NCBI RefSeq assembly: GCF_003473485.1 | Contig: NC_053042.1 | Location: 41,134,762-41,198,761 of the forward strand | Origin: Medicago truncatula | Taxonomy: Eukaryota > Streptophyta > Magnoliopsida > Fabales > Fabaceae | DNA length: 64,000 bases | Direction: 5' to 3' | Part shown: positions 36,401-56,052 of the stretch, one piece after another | How the letters are laid out: every line of letters begins with the position of its first letter | Position numbering within the stretch: position 1 is the first letter of the stretch | Translations under genes and position numbers: made by a program | The notes under the pieces: generated by a model | The model's input: the letters and a program-made list of their open reading frames with translations, nothing else | Told to the model about the DNA's origin: nothing | Databases searched by the model: none

Positions 36401-36826
36401 TTTTTGGTTAATTTTGGTTCGGCCGCCCAAACTTTATTTGTTTTGTTATTCTTTTTCTTTTTTAGTAATATTATATAGCAAGGGGTGCATCTGACACGCG
36501 GTGTTTTGAGGCGTTAGCATAGTTGGGATGCAAAAACATCGTATTATGGTCCAAGTTTTTTTTTAAATGTTATATTGTGGTGACGTGGAGTGTCAGCATA
36601 GCTGGGATGTCAATTGCCGTAACTAATGTGAGTCTAATTCGTCGTTTATAAAAAAAATGATGTTATGTAAGGGGTTTATTTTTTTCTCACGTTTTGCCCA
36701 AGGGCCATAAAATGCCAGAAACGAGATTGGGAGACGCTCAACCAGAACGATACCATCAAGTAATCTTTGAATAATGTTTTGAGAAGAATGAAGATACCTT
36801 GTTTTGTAAGTGATGGGACCTTCACT

Positions 36827-36970
36827 ATTTTTTTTTGTTGATAGACGAGATGACAAAGTCAACACAAACTCACACACACAAAGTGGAGGTTCCGAGGTTC
36901 GAACTCGGATCATGACGTCCAGCCTAACAATTTCGGCATTTTTGTCATTCGAGCTAGGACTCATGGGACA
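36827..36970 (-). mobile_element. tRNA-derived SINE, reverse orientation
   Basis: A poly-T start, then the B-box word GGTTCGAACTCGG and an A-box-like GAGCTAGGACTCATGGGA. It differs from the SINE family at 2488. Confidence 0.6.
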
Positions 36971-36999
36971 TACCTACACTAATTTTGTTTAGTAGAAAA

Positions 37000-37221
37000 A
37001 TAAATGTTAGACTAATTAAGAAAAATCAGGGTTAATCTTACATTTAAAATATGGTCATGCTAACTGCTACTCCCAGAGCATTTGTTAAGCATACCAAAAA
37101 AAGAAATTATTAGCATAAAAGAAAACTGTCTTTGACTTTTTATAAATTAATTACATAATTTCAATGCATTAACTACTATATAATTTCCTTTTTAGCATGC
37201 TTAACTCGTGCCCCAGATTAC

Positions 37222-37265
<44 letters not shown>

Positions 37266-39420
37266 TAAATAAGTGACGAAATCTATACTAATATTTTTTT
37301 TTGGTCAAGAGACCTATACTAATTTTATTTAGTAAAATAAATAAGTGTGTCATTGACGAGTATCCTAAAAATACTCTTTAAAAATTTCTAATACAAAAAT
37401 AATCATTAAAAAAATTCAAAACTCCAATTTTCAATATATTAATTATATAAACTTTAACTAAAACTTACTATTTACCAAACAATATTTTCCTTTTGAGGTA
37501 ATTACTAAACAATGCTTAAAGACCGTCATTAACCTTTCTGAAAAATAAATGTTAGACTACGGTTAGAAAAAACAACACTCCTCATAATGGATCAAAATGC
37601 CCTAAAAGACAAAACAAACAAAACAACATTTCCCTAAAGAAAAAAAAAACATTGTGTAGATTGTTAAAAACAAAAAAACAACATTGTGTAGATGGATAAG
37701 ACCGAAAACATACATATGTCCAAGCAGTATAATTTTCGACCCTTATGATAACGGTATATACTTGGTCACGTGTCGTGCAGTCATCCCATGGCCGCCACTT
37801 CAATGTCCCCCCAGCCTCCTCCCGCAGCTCTCTCTCAAAAATATCATTGGCATTTACGAAAAGACGCGGAATAATACTGAGATAAAGTTGGTCAAATAAT
37901 CTTCAAAATAGAAAAATGTTAATGAGTCAAAAGTGAAAATAATTTGTTGTAATTAATATATTTGAATTTAATTCCTTGATTTTTGATTAATTGAATGCAT
38001 AAAATATAAGATAATGTTTTTACTTTTAGGTTGCTTAACATGTGTCTTTAAAGCACAAGTTAACATGATCCTTAAATGAAGTTTGAAATAAATTTTGATA
38101 TATTTTTTTAAAATTTTTTTAAATAAAAAATAAATTTTTGTTTGTAAGTCTAAAACGAGGATTTTTTTGACAAAAACAAAAACAAAAAAAAAATGAAAGT
38201 TTTGATGGTCTTAGCTTTATTTTTCGAAAAAAGAAAAACATAGACTCTACTTTTAAGTCGGCTCTTAACTTGACAAAATAAAAATTGGCTCTCAATTAAG
38301 TTGAGATTTTCACAAAACATTAGTAATATCTTTCCTGTCATTTTTTTAGGGTGGTGTTACCTTGTGTTCTTTAGATACATGTTAAGGAATCTAAAGAAGT
38401 AATTTTACATTAAAAAACATAACATTTAACTTTTAAGAAGTTAAATACACGATTTTTGATACATATATTTTTATAATGAGTTCCTTAACATTTGTCCTTG
38501 AAGATGCAAATTAATATTTGTCTTTTTTTAATATCTTTCGTATTTTAATAATTTTTACGATCATCTTTGCATGCTAAATTTGATTTCTTTTTCATATGTC
38601 TTTCATTTATTTTTCTGTCTTTTCTTTTTGTTTTTTCTTTCTTGTAGTTATATGGATTGTTTGCTCAATTCTTTCGAGTTACACATCAATGAAATTTGAT
38701 TTAGTTGATATTTAATTAAAAGTTTTCTTAAGAATATTTGGATGGGAACAAAGTTTTAGATTTAAACTTAGTAGTAATAAGAATGCAATAATGTAAAATC
38801 TTTACAAATACTAGCAAAAAGGCGTGTACTCATGTATCAGTATTTTTGCTATTTTTATTGCGCTAGATTATCAATTATATTTTATGTGTAAATTACAAAT
38901 GATATTATTTATATATTTATGACTCTTAAATATATAAATAATATGTAAAATCTTTTCAAATATGTAAATTACATTTGTAAAATCTTTTTAAATGTAACAA
39001 ACTTAATAAATCATATTTACATTTTTCAATGACAACAATAATATAACAAATATAATAAAACAGTATTTTTTTAATAACACTAACAATATAAAATTATTGT
39101 GATAAAAATTTGTTTAAAAATATAATTAGAATAACAAAAAAAGTCTACAAACCTTCCATTCCATTTAGACTCGATAATTAGCGTTGTTGCACAATCAAAC
39201 AATAATAATAATTTGTTTGTCCGCGACAAAACATTGTTTTGTACACTATTTATTTCATTTCCACTTGCCTCTTGAAGCATGCGAAAATGATGATCAAAAA
39301 TATTTTTTTCGTAAAACTCATAATCAAATTTTGACGCCGACAGTGACGCATATACATATATATTACGTGTGCCATTTCGTTAACAAGGCAAGTATCACGC
39401 ACAAAATTCATATTCATATT
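37000..39420. other. Intergenic upstream of the exonuclease gene
   Basis: Very AT-rich. It includes a (TA)n tract of about 18 units at 37228-37263. No gene recognised. Confidence 0.6.
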
Positions 39421-39922
39421 CATATCAGAGAAGACAGATAAACCCTACACTTCACAGATTTTCCATTCTAATTGCTTCAGCTTCAAAAGTCATCAGAAGA
39501 ATTGTTGACAAGTAAGTTTCTGTTTATTTTTTCTCCCATTTTTATTTCCTCAAACAAACTCAACTCTCTGTTTTCCTGTCTTATTCAAAAAAGAGAAAAG
39601 GGAAAAAGTAACCGAAGAATCGTACTTTTTTCTTCTTTTCTTTATTTATATACATGTAGATTTTCAAACTCTTTTTTGAACCTATCTCTAAAAAGGTGAA
39701 ATATAAGGTAGTATTGTTTTTCTCAAAAGTAAAAACCACTGAGTTTATCGTTTCAAATTCAGATCAAAAAGTGTAAGAACATTCTATTCAAAAGTACTAT
39801 TAATTTTTAATATTTTAAGTTAATGGAATTATGAAACTGTTCTTAACTGAATTTTAAAATTTCAACTGCTAACTATTGTATTAGTGTTCTGATTAAAGTT
39901 TTTTTTTTTTTTTTTTGCAGAG

Positions 39923-42900
39923 ATGGGTTTGGAGGAGAATGTTGCAGAGGTAGATGACAAAGCGAGATGGACGTTATGCAAACATACCTTTTACGATTTA
40001 TCAAACGTCTCTCCTGTGGTGTTTATGTTTATGCTGAAAGAATGTTATTATCATGGTATGAATTTCTTCTCTTTAATTTGCAATATGATAAGATGTTGAG
40101 TACTAATTGTTTGTTGAAATGTCTCAACTAAATTATTCTCAAAATTTATTTTTATTCTATGAAGCACAGAGTCGGACAAGAACACATACACGTCAACACT
40201 GATAATAATTTAAAAAAGGACGTAATTCAATGTAATCATATGTGTTGGTGTATGTCGGTGTCTGACCCTCGGACACGCCTGATTGGAGGAGTATTTGTGC
40301 TTCATAGTTTTTCTTCAAGTCGATATCTTCCAATCAGACAGACAGACAGACAGACAAACATCGGTCTTTAATGTCTTTGAAACACTTGGTTTGTGTTTCT
40401 CTATGTTCGTTATGTTGTACCTATGACATCTAATACTAATTATGGAGGCTCATCTCAAGTGCTCTTATAATCAATGATTGATTGATCATTGCTTACTTTG
40501 AAAGCTTATATAGTGGATTGAATGGAGGATTGAAGCACTTATTATTATTATTATTATTATTATTCATATATTGTCCTAAAGCTAGATTTTCTTGGGTCAA
40601 CATTTCATTGTTTAGAAATACATTATCTTAATGCTGTTTGTGACATCTCGAATTTTGATCCAAGATATCACTTAAAGATATTCACTTCTTCAGAAAAAAA
40701 TGCGATTACAAGAAATATAGTCAAATTTCCTTAAAAAAGTAAATAATCTAAGTAATATCCTGGATCAAAATACTGGATGTTACAAGTGCTATATCCTCTT
40801 TAATTTGCCGTTACCCACTTCTTCGCTGTTTTCTTTCAGTTTGAAAAAGTGATTCTAAAATCAATAATCACTTCTTAGGGTCCAAAAGCTTTCTGAAAGT
40901 GATATTGATCGGCAAAACAGCAGGAAATGATTATCTGAAGTTTGAAATTGAAAATTCTTTATAACTTAATTTTTTTCCAGCTCTAATGAAGGAGTTTTTA
41001 ATAAACTTAGGTAAGCTACTTTTTCAATAAAGACATTCAGCAGAATTCTTTGTTGCGGTTGAAATTGTTGGTTGTTCATCAGATTCATGTGGTACTTATA
41101 TGTCATCCTGTTTCTTACTCTCTTTTCCATTGTATAGGGAATTGTAAGGCGACGGTCAAATTCCGAGCTCTTCAGGAACAACTATGTCTTGTGCTCCATA
41201 ATGATCCAAAACCTGGACCAGCAACTTTTATTGTTCAGTGCCTGTATGTGTCTCCTGTGTTTGACAATCAAAGTCAAGGATTTACTCATTTGGTTATATC
41301 TTCTTTTCGCCGCTTCCTGAAAAGGTCAAAACCAACCATTACAGAAGACTCCTTGGATATAAAAAACTCGGCTGCCTATCTACTCGTTAATATTATTAGG
41401 GGCCAGATCAAGCATGACGAAATGATAGTCATGAAAATACTGGAGACTTTTGATGTAAAACTACCAAATGTTGAGAAAGCCCTGTGCCAAAATAAAGAAA
41501 AAGATTATTTAAGTTGTGGCAAGGCACAAGAACTGATTGAGCAGTATACTTTTGAATTGGTGAAATCGCAGTTGTACACGATAGCTGTCACTTTAATGGA
41601 GCATTTCTCAATTTCCCACTATGGCCAATCTTTTCTACTTGATATGATAAAGAGTAATCAATTTAAAGCTGCAGAGAAATGGGCAACATTTATGGGGAAG
41701 CCTATGTTGTCCATACTTATTGAGGAGTTCGTTCAGAGAAACATGCTAAATGATGCCTACCAGATTATAAAGAAAAATAATCTAAAGCAGGATTTTCCAG
41801 ATGTGTACAAGAGGTGTAAAGAAAGGTGATTGATTCATACTTTTAACATTCAGAATTTTTTTCTCTCATTTTTTCCTAGTGCCGTTTGATTTTGATCACA
41901 GCATCTTAAATCTGACTACACCTCACCTATTCATTTTTTATTTCTTATTTATAAGATTACCTGATTGATTTTGCAGCTCACTAAAGAGCTTAGCAGAAAA
42001 GGGATGTTGGGACGTTGCAGAGGCTAGAATAAACAATGACAGACAGCTTATGGAATATTTGGTTGGTAGCTTTATTTATTTTTTTTTTTTTTTTTGTAAT
42101 GACTGCATTACAATGTTATAATGTGCATCCTGTGTTGCATAGGTGTATGTTTCCCTTCGAGACTGTATGAAATAGAACAACTTTTTTTTTTAACCATGTC
42201 CTTTACAGTTTGTAGTGAACACTACTACCATTTTATTAGTGCTCACATGATCTGGCATTTTGATTTCTTTATTTTGTTGTTTATAAATGACACTTAACAT
42301 CTTGTTCTTCCCCTCTAGTTTAGCCAAAATTTAATCCTTGCTAAATTTTTAGTTTTTAATCTGTCTATTTATTCTATATCAAAACCAGAACAAACATTTC
42401 ATCCGCATGTGTTACTACTATTTTCTTCATATTCAGTGGGTGATATGGGCTGTGTCAGATTCCAGTGCATCCTAGGAGGTTGTTTCTTATCAACCTCTAA
42501 CTTTACACTTATGCACTTGGTACACTTTGAATTGCTTAGGGGATGCTAATATTAGGTTGTATAATCCCAAACAGTCTGGAACATGGCAACAAAGTAGTGT
42601 TGGACTGGCCACGGAAGATGATATACTACTTTGAAACCATGCTGAAGTTATGGGTTTTTAATAAAGAGAGAATAGAAAGAATACAAGTAAAATATGATTA
42701 TCATTGGTGATTTGATAATACAAAAAGTTTAAGCACTAACTATTTATTGGGATAGAAGGCTCCTAATTTTGAAACAAATCATAATATGAAAACTAACGTT
42801 GTGACACTCTTCAATAAGAAACTAGCTTATGAGATATCTTATATGTTCTAACAATAACAATAAATAAATTAGATATCTTATATATTCTAACAATAACAAA

Positions 42901-45900
42901 AAAAAATTAGGAGATTACATCTGAGCAAAACTTGTGCATTATCCATAGTAGAACATTCAATTAAGTTAATAATTTTTTGCTGATTTTCCGGAGCAGTAAT
43001 TATTAATTTTTTCTTGTCAGATTCTTAGCCCTGATAGCCATGGTGAAATTTTAAAATATGTATGCTATGATCTAATAATTTTATATGTTCAAGGTTTATT
43101 TGGCCATGGAAGCTGGTTACATGGAAAAAGTTGATGAGCTGTGTGAACGGTACTCCCTGGACAGATTTTTGGATATTAAAGGTAAGGCAGTTTCTATTGA
43201 CCAACAAAAATTCATAAAGAAAGAAAAGATTATAGTCTAATGAACACATACTTTGTTTCATTAAGTTTGTTGGTTGTTCATTCGTTTTTTGCCTCAAAAG
43301 CTATGTTTCTCTTCGGTCATTTTTCTTTTTTTTGCTCCTGTATCTTGAAGGATATACTCTTGTTTAATATTGCACTTTTAGCAGCTTGCATGGATTGATG
43401 TTGCTACCATTTGGTTTGTCTACTTAATTGTTATGTAGTGTGTCTGTTCTCTGTAACTTCATTCTCAGATGATGATCACAGTACGGCTTTTGTCATGTAG
43501 TGCTTGAAACAAGTATCCCTCAAGGAAATTATTTACATCTTGAGGAACTTATGGTGGAAGACATTATTTGGGTTGACGATGTTGAAGGTTTGCTTGATGC
43601 AACATGTCAGATTGAGGATGCTAAAGTCATAGGTCTTGATTGTGAGTGGAAGCCTAATTATGTAAAAGGGAGCAAGCCAAACAAGGTAATTAAATCAATC
43701 TTTTTAATAGAAAAATGCTTCTTCATCTAAAAAGCCTTGATACATAATTCAATATGAGTACGACGGGGATACCAATTTCTAAAAGAATTAAGATAGGAAA
43801 CAGTCTATATATGTTAAAGACACATAAATACTCACACACAAAGACACACACTAGCACGTGTGTGTGCACTGTGCAGCACTACACACACACACACACACAC
43901 AATCTTGCATGTACACATGCATAACACATCCATACTCACATGTGTACGCACATGTTTCCATGTATAAACTTAAATGCACACACACTTATCAAAGTTACTC
44001 ACATGTGTGCGCACAATTATCTTGGTAACAAAAACATATCAAAATTCCGCACAACCTAAAAATGTTAGCCAGAGCTTTGTTCTTGATCCTTCTTTCTTCC
44101 TCCCCACCAAGGAGAACCAACAAAGTTGTGATAATGGGGGAGAGAGGTGATAGTCCTATCCTTAGCCTAGAATCCATATCTAAGAGAGAATTGGATTTAA
44201 CAAACTTTCAAAATAAAAGAATAATAGAATATTTTATGGGTACGTATCGGAAAGTATCAAAAACATACTGGTATTCATCTTGGACACCGATATTTTTCAT
44301 TCTTGTAGTATATGGGCTTTGGATTTCTTTTCTGCTTAATTAAATTGTATGAATTTATGTCTGGGTTTTAGCCTTTCGAGCTATGACATGTTTCTAATGA
44401 AAAACTGAACTCTTGATTCTCCTGTTATTCCTTTTCTCCTCACATTTACATGTTTCAGGTTTCTATCATGCAAATTGCTTCTGAAAAGAAGGCCTTCATA
44501 CTTGATCTGATAAAGTTACACAGAGAGGTGCCTGAAAGACTGGACAGCTGTCTGACCCGCATTTTGCTGTCACCTGGAATTCTAAAACTTGGTATGAAAA
44601 TTTTAAATTCATCAGTCTCATGGATATACCAGCTAAAAATACTTTTGGTGAACAATGTATCAACCTAACTTTTGAGGGATGACTATATTTACCTGAATAA
44701 GAATGCTATTTTTGATGGGATTCGATAACATGTATCTTGTACCGTCTGTGATAGGAACCCGGAATTAAAAAAGAAGAAATTTTAGTATTGAATATATAGA
44801 AAATATCACAGAAGATCAATCCCTCTGTAATCCCAAGGCAATTCTCCTTCAGAGTGCTAACAATGCATCTCTGCCTTCCTAATTCTTAAGTCTAATTATG
44901 GTCTTATTTATAATACTTAGAAATAAACTGCTTGCAACTGCATACTGAATAACTGTCCTACTGCTCTGAACCACTTGTTTTGTGTTCAGTAACTGCATCA
45001 GCAGTTACCCTATCAGTACACATTATTACAACCAACCCTTGCTAATACAGACAAAGCACTTGGTGTTGTTTTGTAACTTTTTAAGTCTGAATTAATAACC
45101 GCTAGGCATGTATCAGACAGTATCAAACCCGTATCCCTTAAGCATATGTATTGGTCTAAGCAGACAGGATTTGAGTCCCTTAAACATATAATCCTGAGTT
45201 AATCCTTGGTTTTATTTTCAGGGTATTGGTAACCATTTGACATGACGTGAGAACTTAGTCTCTCACATATACGTTGGAAGTATATTCTGGGTCACAAAAA
45301 ACATTAGTAACCATTGCTGTTCTATGGCATGTATTTCAGGGTATAATTTCCAGTGTGATATAAAGCAACTTGCTCATTCATATGAAGAGCTGGAATGTTT
45401 CAAGAAGTATAAAAGGTTGCTAGACATCCAGAAAGTTTTTAAAGATCCTCGGGGTGGTTTGGCTAAGCTTGCAGAGGTACTATATCTATGAATTACATTT
45501 AGTATTTCATATCTCAGTTTCTGTTGATCTGATATTTGTGGATGGGTGATGATCAAAGCTCTCGTTTTTCTGTGTTATCATATTTTGACAAAATTCGTGT
45601 GTTTATTGGTAAATCAGAAAATACTGGGTGCTGGTTTAAACAAGACAAGACGAAACAGCGATTGGGAGCAACGGCCTTTAACTCCAAATCAAGTAATTTA
45701 TCCTCTTTTTTTTTTTTTGTTTGCTATTAAAAATTCTGTCTTCATAAAACTTCTCTGACAATACTATTTCAACATTTGCTTTGGGGCCTTTAGGTTTCTG
45801 TCTGTAAAAATCCTAGTTTCTGCATCTTTCAATTCATATTCATTGTTTCATTGATCTATATATTGGGGGTGGGGGGCGAGGAATGGATCTTCTTTGTCGT

Positions 45901-46680
45901 AAATTTTTGGAGTTTATTCTTCCATTCTTAAGCACTAAGTAGTTGAGGTCGTATTAAACATTCATTGATATCATGAAGAGAGTATTAACATTCGTATTAA
46001 CCAAGTGTGATACTAAGCCGAGTTTTTTTTTTGTTTAATAATTATGCACAATAACAAAATTTTACATAGACATCTTATTTTGTTCCACTTCGATACCACG
46101 TTTTAGTATTATTTTCTGAAATACTTATACAAATATCTACATGATAAAAGACGATTGAATACTAATGTCAAGTGTAAAAGGTTTACACTGTAAATTCATT
46201 TAACTTCCTTATATTGTAAAGGAGCTTTTCAGTATATTTATAATACAATCCATTTGAACCATCTCATTCAATAATCTAACACGGTTCTATATTTACAGCT
46301 TGAATATGCTGCCCTGGATGCTGTTGTACTTGTTCACATATTCCGCCAACTTCCTGATCAAGGAGATGAGTGGAAGTCTTGCATCGTGAGTAACAATACT
46401 CTTACACTCCTAGTCAAATAATCAGCCAGCCACCACTATTTCATTATTGCAAATTCTATTTCTCTGAATTTTGTTGCTTTCTTTTATGTTTGTTTTTAGT
46501 AGTTTCATCATTTTTTGCTGGGATTAATATTAAATCCTTGGTGAACATTTACTTTTACCATGCATTAGAATATCCTCATTTGGTATGCTTAATTACTCAA
46601 TTATTTTTACTGTTTAAACTACCATCCAGGAATCCCACACAGAAACCACTAAGAAGTCGAAGAAACGTACCAAAACTTGA
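39923..46680 (+). CDS. 3'-5' exonuclease domain protein, Mut-7-like (DEDDy)
   Basis: Predicted nuclease of the RNase D/WRN-exonuclease superfamily; homologues are annotated as exonuclease mut-7 homologue. Ten coding exons: 39923-40055, 41138-41825, 41977-42061, 43094-43181, 43501-43685, 44459-44591, 45340-45476, 45618-45692, 46299-46385, 46630-46680; 1662 bases, 553 aa. The first 330 residues are helical, without a named domain, including SLKSLAEKGCWDVAEA. The exonuclease domain follows: motif I GLDCEWKPNY, motif II GYNFQCDIKQLA, motif III LEYAALDAVVLVHIF, giving the D-E-D-D residues and the Tyr of the DEDDy subtype. A Lys-rich tail KKSKKRTKT ends the protein. A 5' UTR exon (about 39430-39511) is spliced to AG at 39920, two bases before the ATG. 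The C-terminal Mut7-C zinc domain seen in some relatives is absent. Natural substrate is unknown. Confidence 0.92.
40541..40564. repeat. (ATT)n microsatellite
   Basis: Eight or more ATT units in intron 1 of the exonuclease gene. Confidence 0.9.
40639..40784. mobile_element. Small inverted-repeat element in exonuclease intron 1
   Basis: The left end TGTGACATCTCGAATTTTGA (then TCCA) and the right end TGGATCAAAATACTGGATGT (then TACA) are imperfect inverted repeats of about 26 bases. 146 bp in all. Superfamily undecided. Confidence 0.55.
43873..43903. repeat. (AC)n microsatellite in exonuclease intron
   Basis: AC dinucleotide tract in a wider CACACA-rich region (43815-44010). Confidence 0.85.
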
Positions 46681-47408
46681 AGGAGAGCTTCTTTTCCCAC
46701 CCTACGTTCCTTAGAACTACACGTGTTCGAAAGTATAGGATGACATAAAACTCTGAAAGTTTACTTCAAAACTGATTTTGAGGGCCGACAAAGGTCCCAA
46801 ATTGAAAGCCGTGATTGAGACCAGGAAGAATAGATCCTCAACTGACATGTAATTATTTGAATTGATTTACGTGTATGATGGAAGCTTTCAAATAGAAAAA
46901 CAATAATCTATTGCTGAAATGTAAATATTTTCCGTCCATCAGATTTCATTGAATACTCTTTTTCTATTTCTCATAATGCCTGTTTTTAATGACAAAATGT
47001 CTACTATTTAAAATATGGCAATTTGGACATGCTATATTTATAGCTGCTATTACGGATAGATTGAATCCCAAAATAAACATTACTGTAAAATGTTAATGAG
47101 AATGACGAGCTTTGCTAAATTCAGACATTCTCCCACTCTTATTGTAGCAACGGATGACAATTTCCATCAATCACCTCTAACTTCTCCTTCCCTCTTTGCC
47201 AAAAATAATAAGTAAAAATGCATATAAAATATAGTTGCAGGCGTTACATAATCCTTTAGTTTCATCTTTCAATGCTCTCTCATACTTTCTCTCTATCTAA
47301 CTGAAATAACATTGAAAGGAAGATAAAGGGAGAGAAAAGAGAGGCATATATAACCAGATATCAAAGATTTAAGATTTGAGAAACTGAGTATCAAATCAAA
47401 TCGAATAT

Positions 47409-47756
47409 ATGGAAGTTGTTAGACACCGGCAACCACGATCTTTATATGGAGCTGCAAGTTTGTATAATCAACATGGGCGTGCGCGGACCTTACACGAGAA
47501 GGAAATACGTGTAGCAAGGAGCAGGGACAATACCTCTACTTCTTGTTATTCTAATTATGAACCTTCTCCTCCGCGAAATCGTGTAGGGATCGTAAGCAAT
47601 CCGTTTCCCCAATCGTTGTGGTGGAATGATAAGGATTCGAAGAGAAAACGTAGGGTGGCCACATACAGGCTTTATGCAGCTCAAGGTAAGCTCAAGTCTT
47701 CCCTCCAAAAAGGATATCACCGTTTCAAAATCGCATGCAAGAAGATCGTCACCTAG
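47409..47756 (+). CDS. DUF3511 domain protein
   Basis: Single-exon gene, 115 aa, function unknown. The C-terminal half SLWWNDKDSKRKRRVATYRL, followed by YAAQGKLKSSLQKGYHRFK, matches the DUF3511 pattern: aromatic residues, then a D-x-x-x-K-R-x-R-R-V-A-x-Y core, and a Lys-rich end. Plant DUF3511 proteins are usually 90-130 aa with a variable N-terminus, as here. The N-terminal half is Arg/Ser-rich with no signal peptide or membrane segment. A TATA-like CATATATAA lies about 60 bp before the ATG, perhaps too close to be the core promoter. Intervening sequence to the exonuclease stop is about 0.7 kb. Confidence 0.85.
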   Translation: MEVVRHRQPRSLYGAASLYNQHGRARTLHEKEIRVARSRDNTSTSCYSNYEPSPPRNRVGIVSNPFPQSLWWNDKDSKRKRRVATYRLYAAQGKLKSSLQKGYHRFKIACKKIVT

Positions 47757-49268
47757 CTTAATGTGTGGGATGTATAATGTGTCCATTTTATCTTGCACAT
47801 AATATAGTATAGGGTTGTGATGAAAACTTAGTTCATCATCGGTTCATGGTTTTCTATTGATTTTCATTTGTGTTGCTTCAAAAGCTTGGTATATTTTGCA
47901 TGTCTAATTTTTCGTGCAGGACATGTATATAAGGATTGTAAATTTATTTGGAATTTTATTTTCTAAGATCATATCCTTTTTCTATTGTTCGTCTTACCGA
48001 CATTTTAACCAATAGATTGTATGTCTGTATCATGTATGTGTTAATGTACATATGGGCATGGTTAACGGCCATGTTAAGGTGAAATGGTTTTCAGTGTCAA
48101 CCTATGGTTTGGATCATTGATGTCTCGTTGTGAGAAGAAAGTAGAAGAGAGAAAGAGTTGAGAAATATAACAATTAATTAAATTTGTTATGTTGTTTGTT
48201 TTGATGAAAGAATTCTCTTTTCTCATTTTTTGTCTGTTTGTTTATTTGGATAAAAAGTGAGAAAGAGAAGCTCAATTATTTTAAGTGATAAGTGGAATCC
48301 TAAATTAAGATTGTACATTTCTCCTTTTTTTTCTTATGAGATCAGAGATTGTAAAATACAATGAACCTATGAAAATTGTTTCTTTTTTCATAAATTCTTT
48401 CAAAATCAATTAAGAGAACTTCACCATTTCTCTTTTCTTACTTTGTCTATGTTGTTTTGAAGACAATTTTTTAGGAATGAAGACATTTTTTTTAGTCGTA
48501 AGCAATTAACGAACTAATATTTCATGGATTCGCAACACACACTAACTTCAAATATACAATAATATATGTCCGATAATATAGAATTTAAATAAATTAGTTA
48601 TCAATGTATTAAGATAGCGGTATGTATTGGAAGATTGAGAAGTATCTAAATATCTCGTCTCATTCAGTGTTTTATGACGACATCAAAAGTCTAAAAGTAG
48701 GACTTTGGTGTTATCTATCAATGTTTGGAAAGTTAATTTAAGTTGTAAACATTTAGTTCCAAAACTTTCAATGAAAATTTTAAGTTATTTATAATTGTTT
48801 ATTTTAAGAAAACTACGATCCAAGCTCTGGATTATTCACATTTACGGTTTGAGAATCTAACCAATAAACTACTGACCAAAATAAAATACAAGAAAGAATA
48901 TGCATAACTAAAAGGATCGTAAGATACTGTATAAATTGTAGCAGCATCAATTAATAATATTTTTTTATAGTTATTTCCTCTAAAGTATAAATTATCTAAT
49001 ATTTAATAAGAAGATATAGTAATTTTCAATACATGATGATATCAACTTTTATAGTTAAGTTGATCGTTTTCAAGTGATTAATAAGTTATTTTTAGGATAA
49101 ATTGTTCAAGAAGACATCAGTTTGATTTTTAGTTTAAACAATTTTTTTATCGGATATTACTTACTTTCCATTCGAATTACTAGAGCCTTTTCCCTTTGGA
49201 AACCGACGGGTTAATTTTTATTTTTATTTTATAAATTTCATAGTAATTTTCATTATGTAAAAAAATAG

Positions 49269-50368
49269 GAGTAAATAGTTAATTTCCCCCCTGAAATTGT
49301 AGGTTTCGTTAATTACCCCTCTGAAATTAACAAAACTTCAATTACCCCCATGAAATTGCATAACGTTAATCAATATACCCCCTCCGTCAAATTTTTCTGT
49401 TAACTGTTTACGGTTATGATCAAATACCCCCCCTGAAATTTTGCACTTATGTGCAAAATGCCCCATAAACTTGAAAATCTATATTTTTTTTATCCTTGAC
49501 TCAAGAGATATTGAAGGCAAACAAATTAACAATTATTGATCATATAAATTATTTATGGAAGGTATGTTACTCCCATGTGTTTTAAATATATACATATATA
49601 GAAGATTTTTTTTTACACAAGTTGGTAATTATGTTAGAGTATGCAGTCATAAAGTACACAAGACTTTGATAATTATGTCTCCATAAAGAAAATTTATAGA
49701 TTAATATCTGCAGAAGGAAGAAGAAACAAGTCTTAGGTTTGTGAATTTGCAACTTAATTAATGATATAATTTTTATAATGCAGGAAATTTCATATCTATT
49801 AGCTGCAACATGTTAAATAGATTATGCCGTAGACCTTCTGCATGAAGCTGGTAGATCACATTGTACTACAAAGTTATGTGATAGATATCAATTTTCTGCT
49901 GCTATGACATTCTTGTCTTGGTTTATTTCAACAACTTGATATCTTTTTAATGTTTGGTTTTTAGTGTTACCTTCTTTGTAAAAAAATTATCTTGCTCCTT
50001 GATGATAAATATGAAATATGAATGAAAAGGTTGTACATGACAAAACCATGATTTCTTTGGCATATATTCATTCATTTTCTTGTGAATATAATTTTTATGA
50101 CAATAAGTACAATATACTACTTGAAGAATTAAATGTATGATTTTTTGTAAGAAAAAAATCTAAAATTTTAAGTTTAGGGGGCATTTTGCACATAAGTGCA
50201 AAATTTTAGGGGGGTATTTGATCATAACCGTAAACAGTTAACAGAAAGATTTGACGGAGGGGTAAATTGATTAACGTTATGCAATTTCAAGGGATAATTA
50301 AAGTTTTGTTAATTTCGAGAGGTAATTGACGAAACTTATAATTTCGGGAGGAAATTGACTATTTACTC
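49269..50368. mobile_element. 1.1-kb Mutator-type non-autonomous element with about 210-bp inverted repeats
   Basis: The left end GAGTAAATAGTTAATTTCC mirrors the right end GAAATTGACTATTTACTC. Both arms continue with matching text: 'TTTACGGTTATGATCAAATA', and 'TTTTGCACTTATGTGCAAAA' (itself a palindrome). The flanks AAAAAATAG (49260-49268) and AAAAGATAG (50369-50377) are a 9-bp duplication with one change. The 0.7-kb centre has no transposase reading frame. Confidence 0.88.
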
Positions 50369-50499
50369 AAAAGATAGTAACGCATTGAATACGACTTCGT
50401 TTAGCAAACTACTGCTGCCCAAACTTAACGGTTCAACGAGAGAATAGAAAGCGCAAAATTGAAAATTGAATTGGAAGAAAAAAATCAAGTTGCGCGGGA

Positions 50500-56052
<5,553 letters not shown>

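Noticed and set aside
37228-37263. (TA)n tract as a possible promoter or origin
   Set aside because: An ordinary microsatellite with no gene start nearby.
47490-47798. 102-aa minus-strand open frame
   Set aside because: Shadow of the DUF3511 gene, whose C-terminal half is recognisable on the plus strand.
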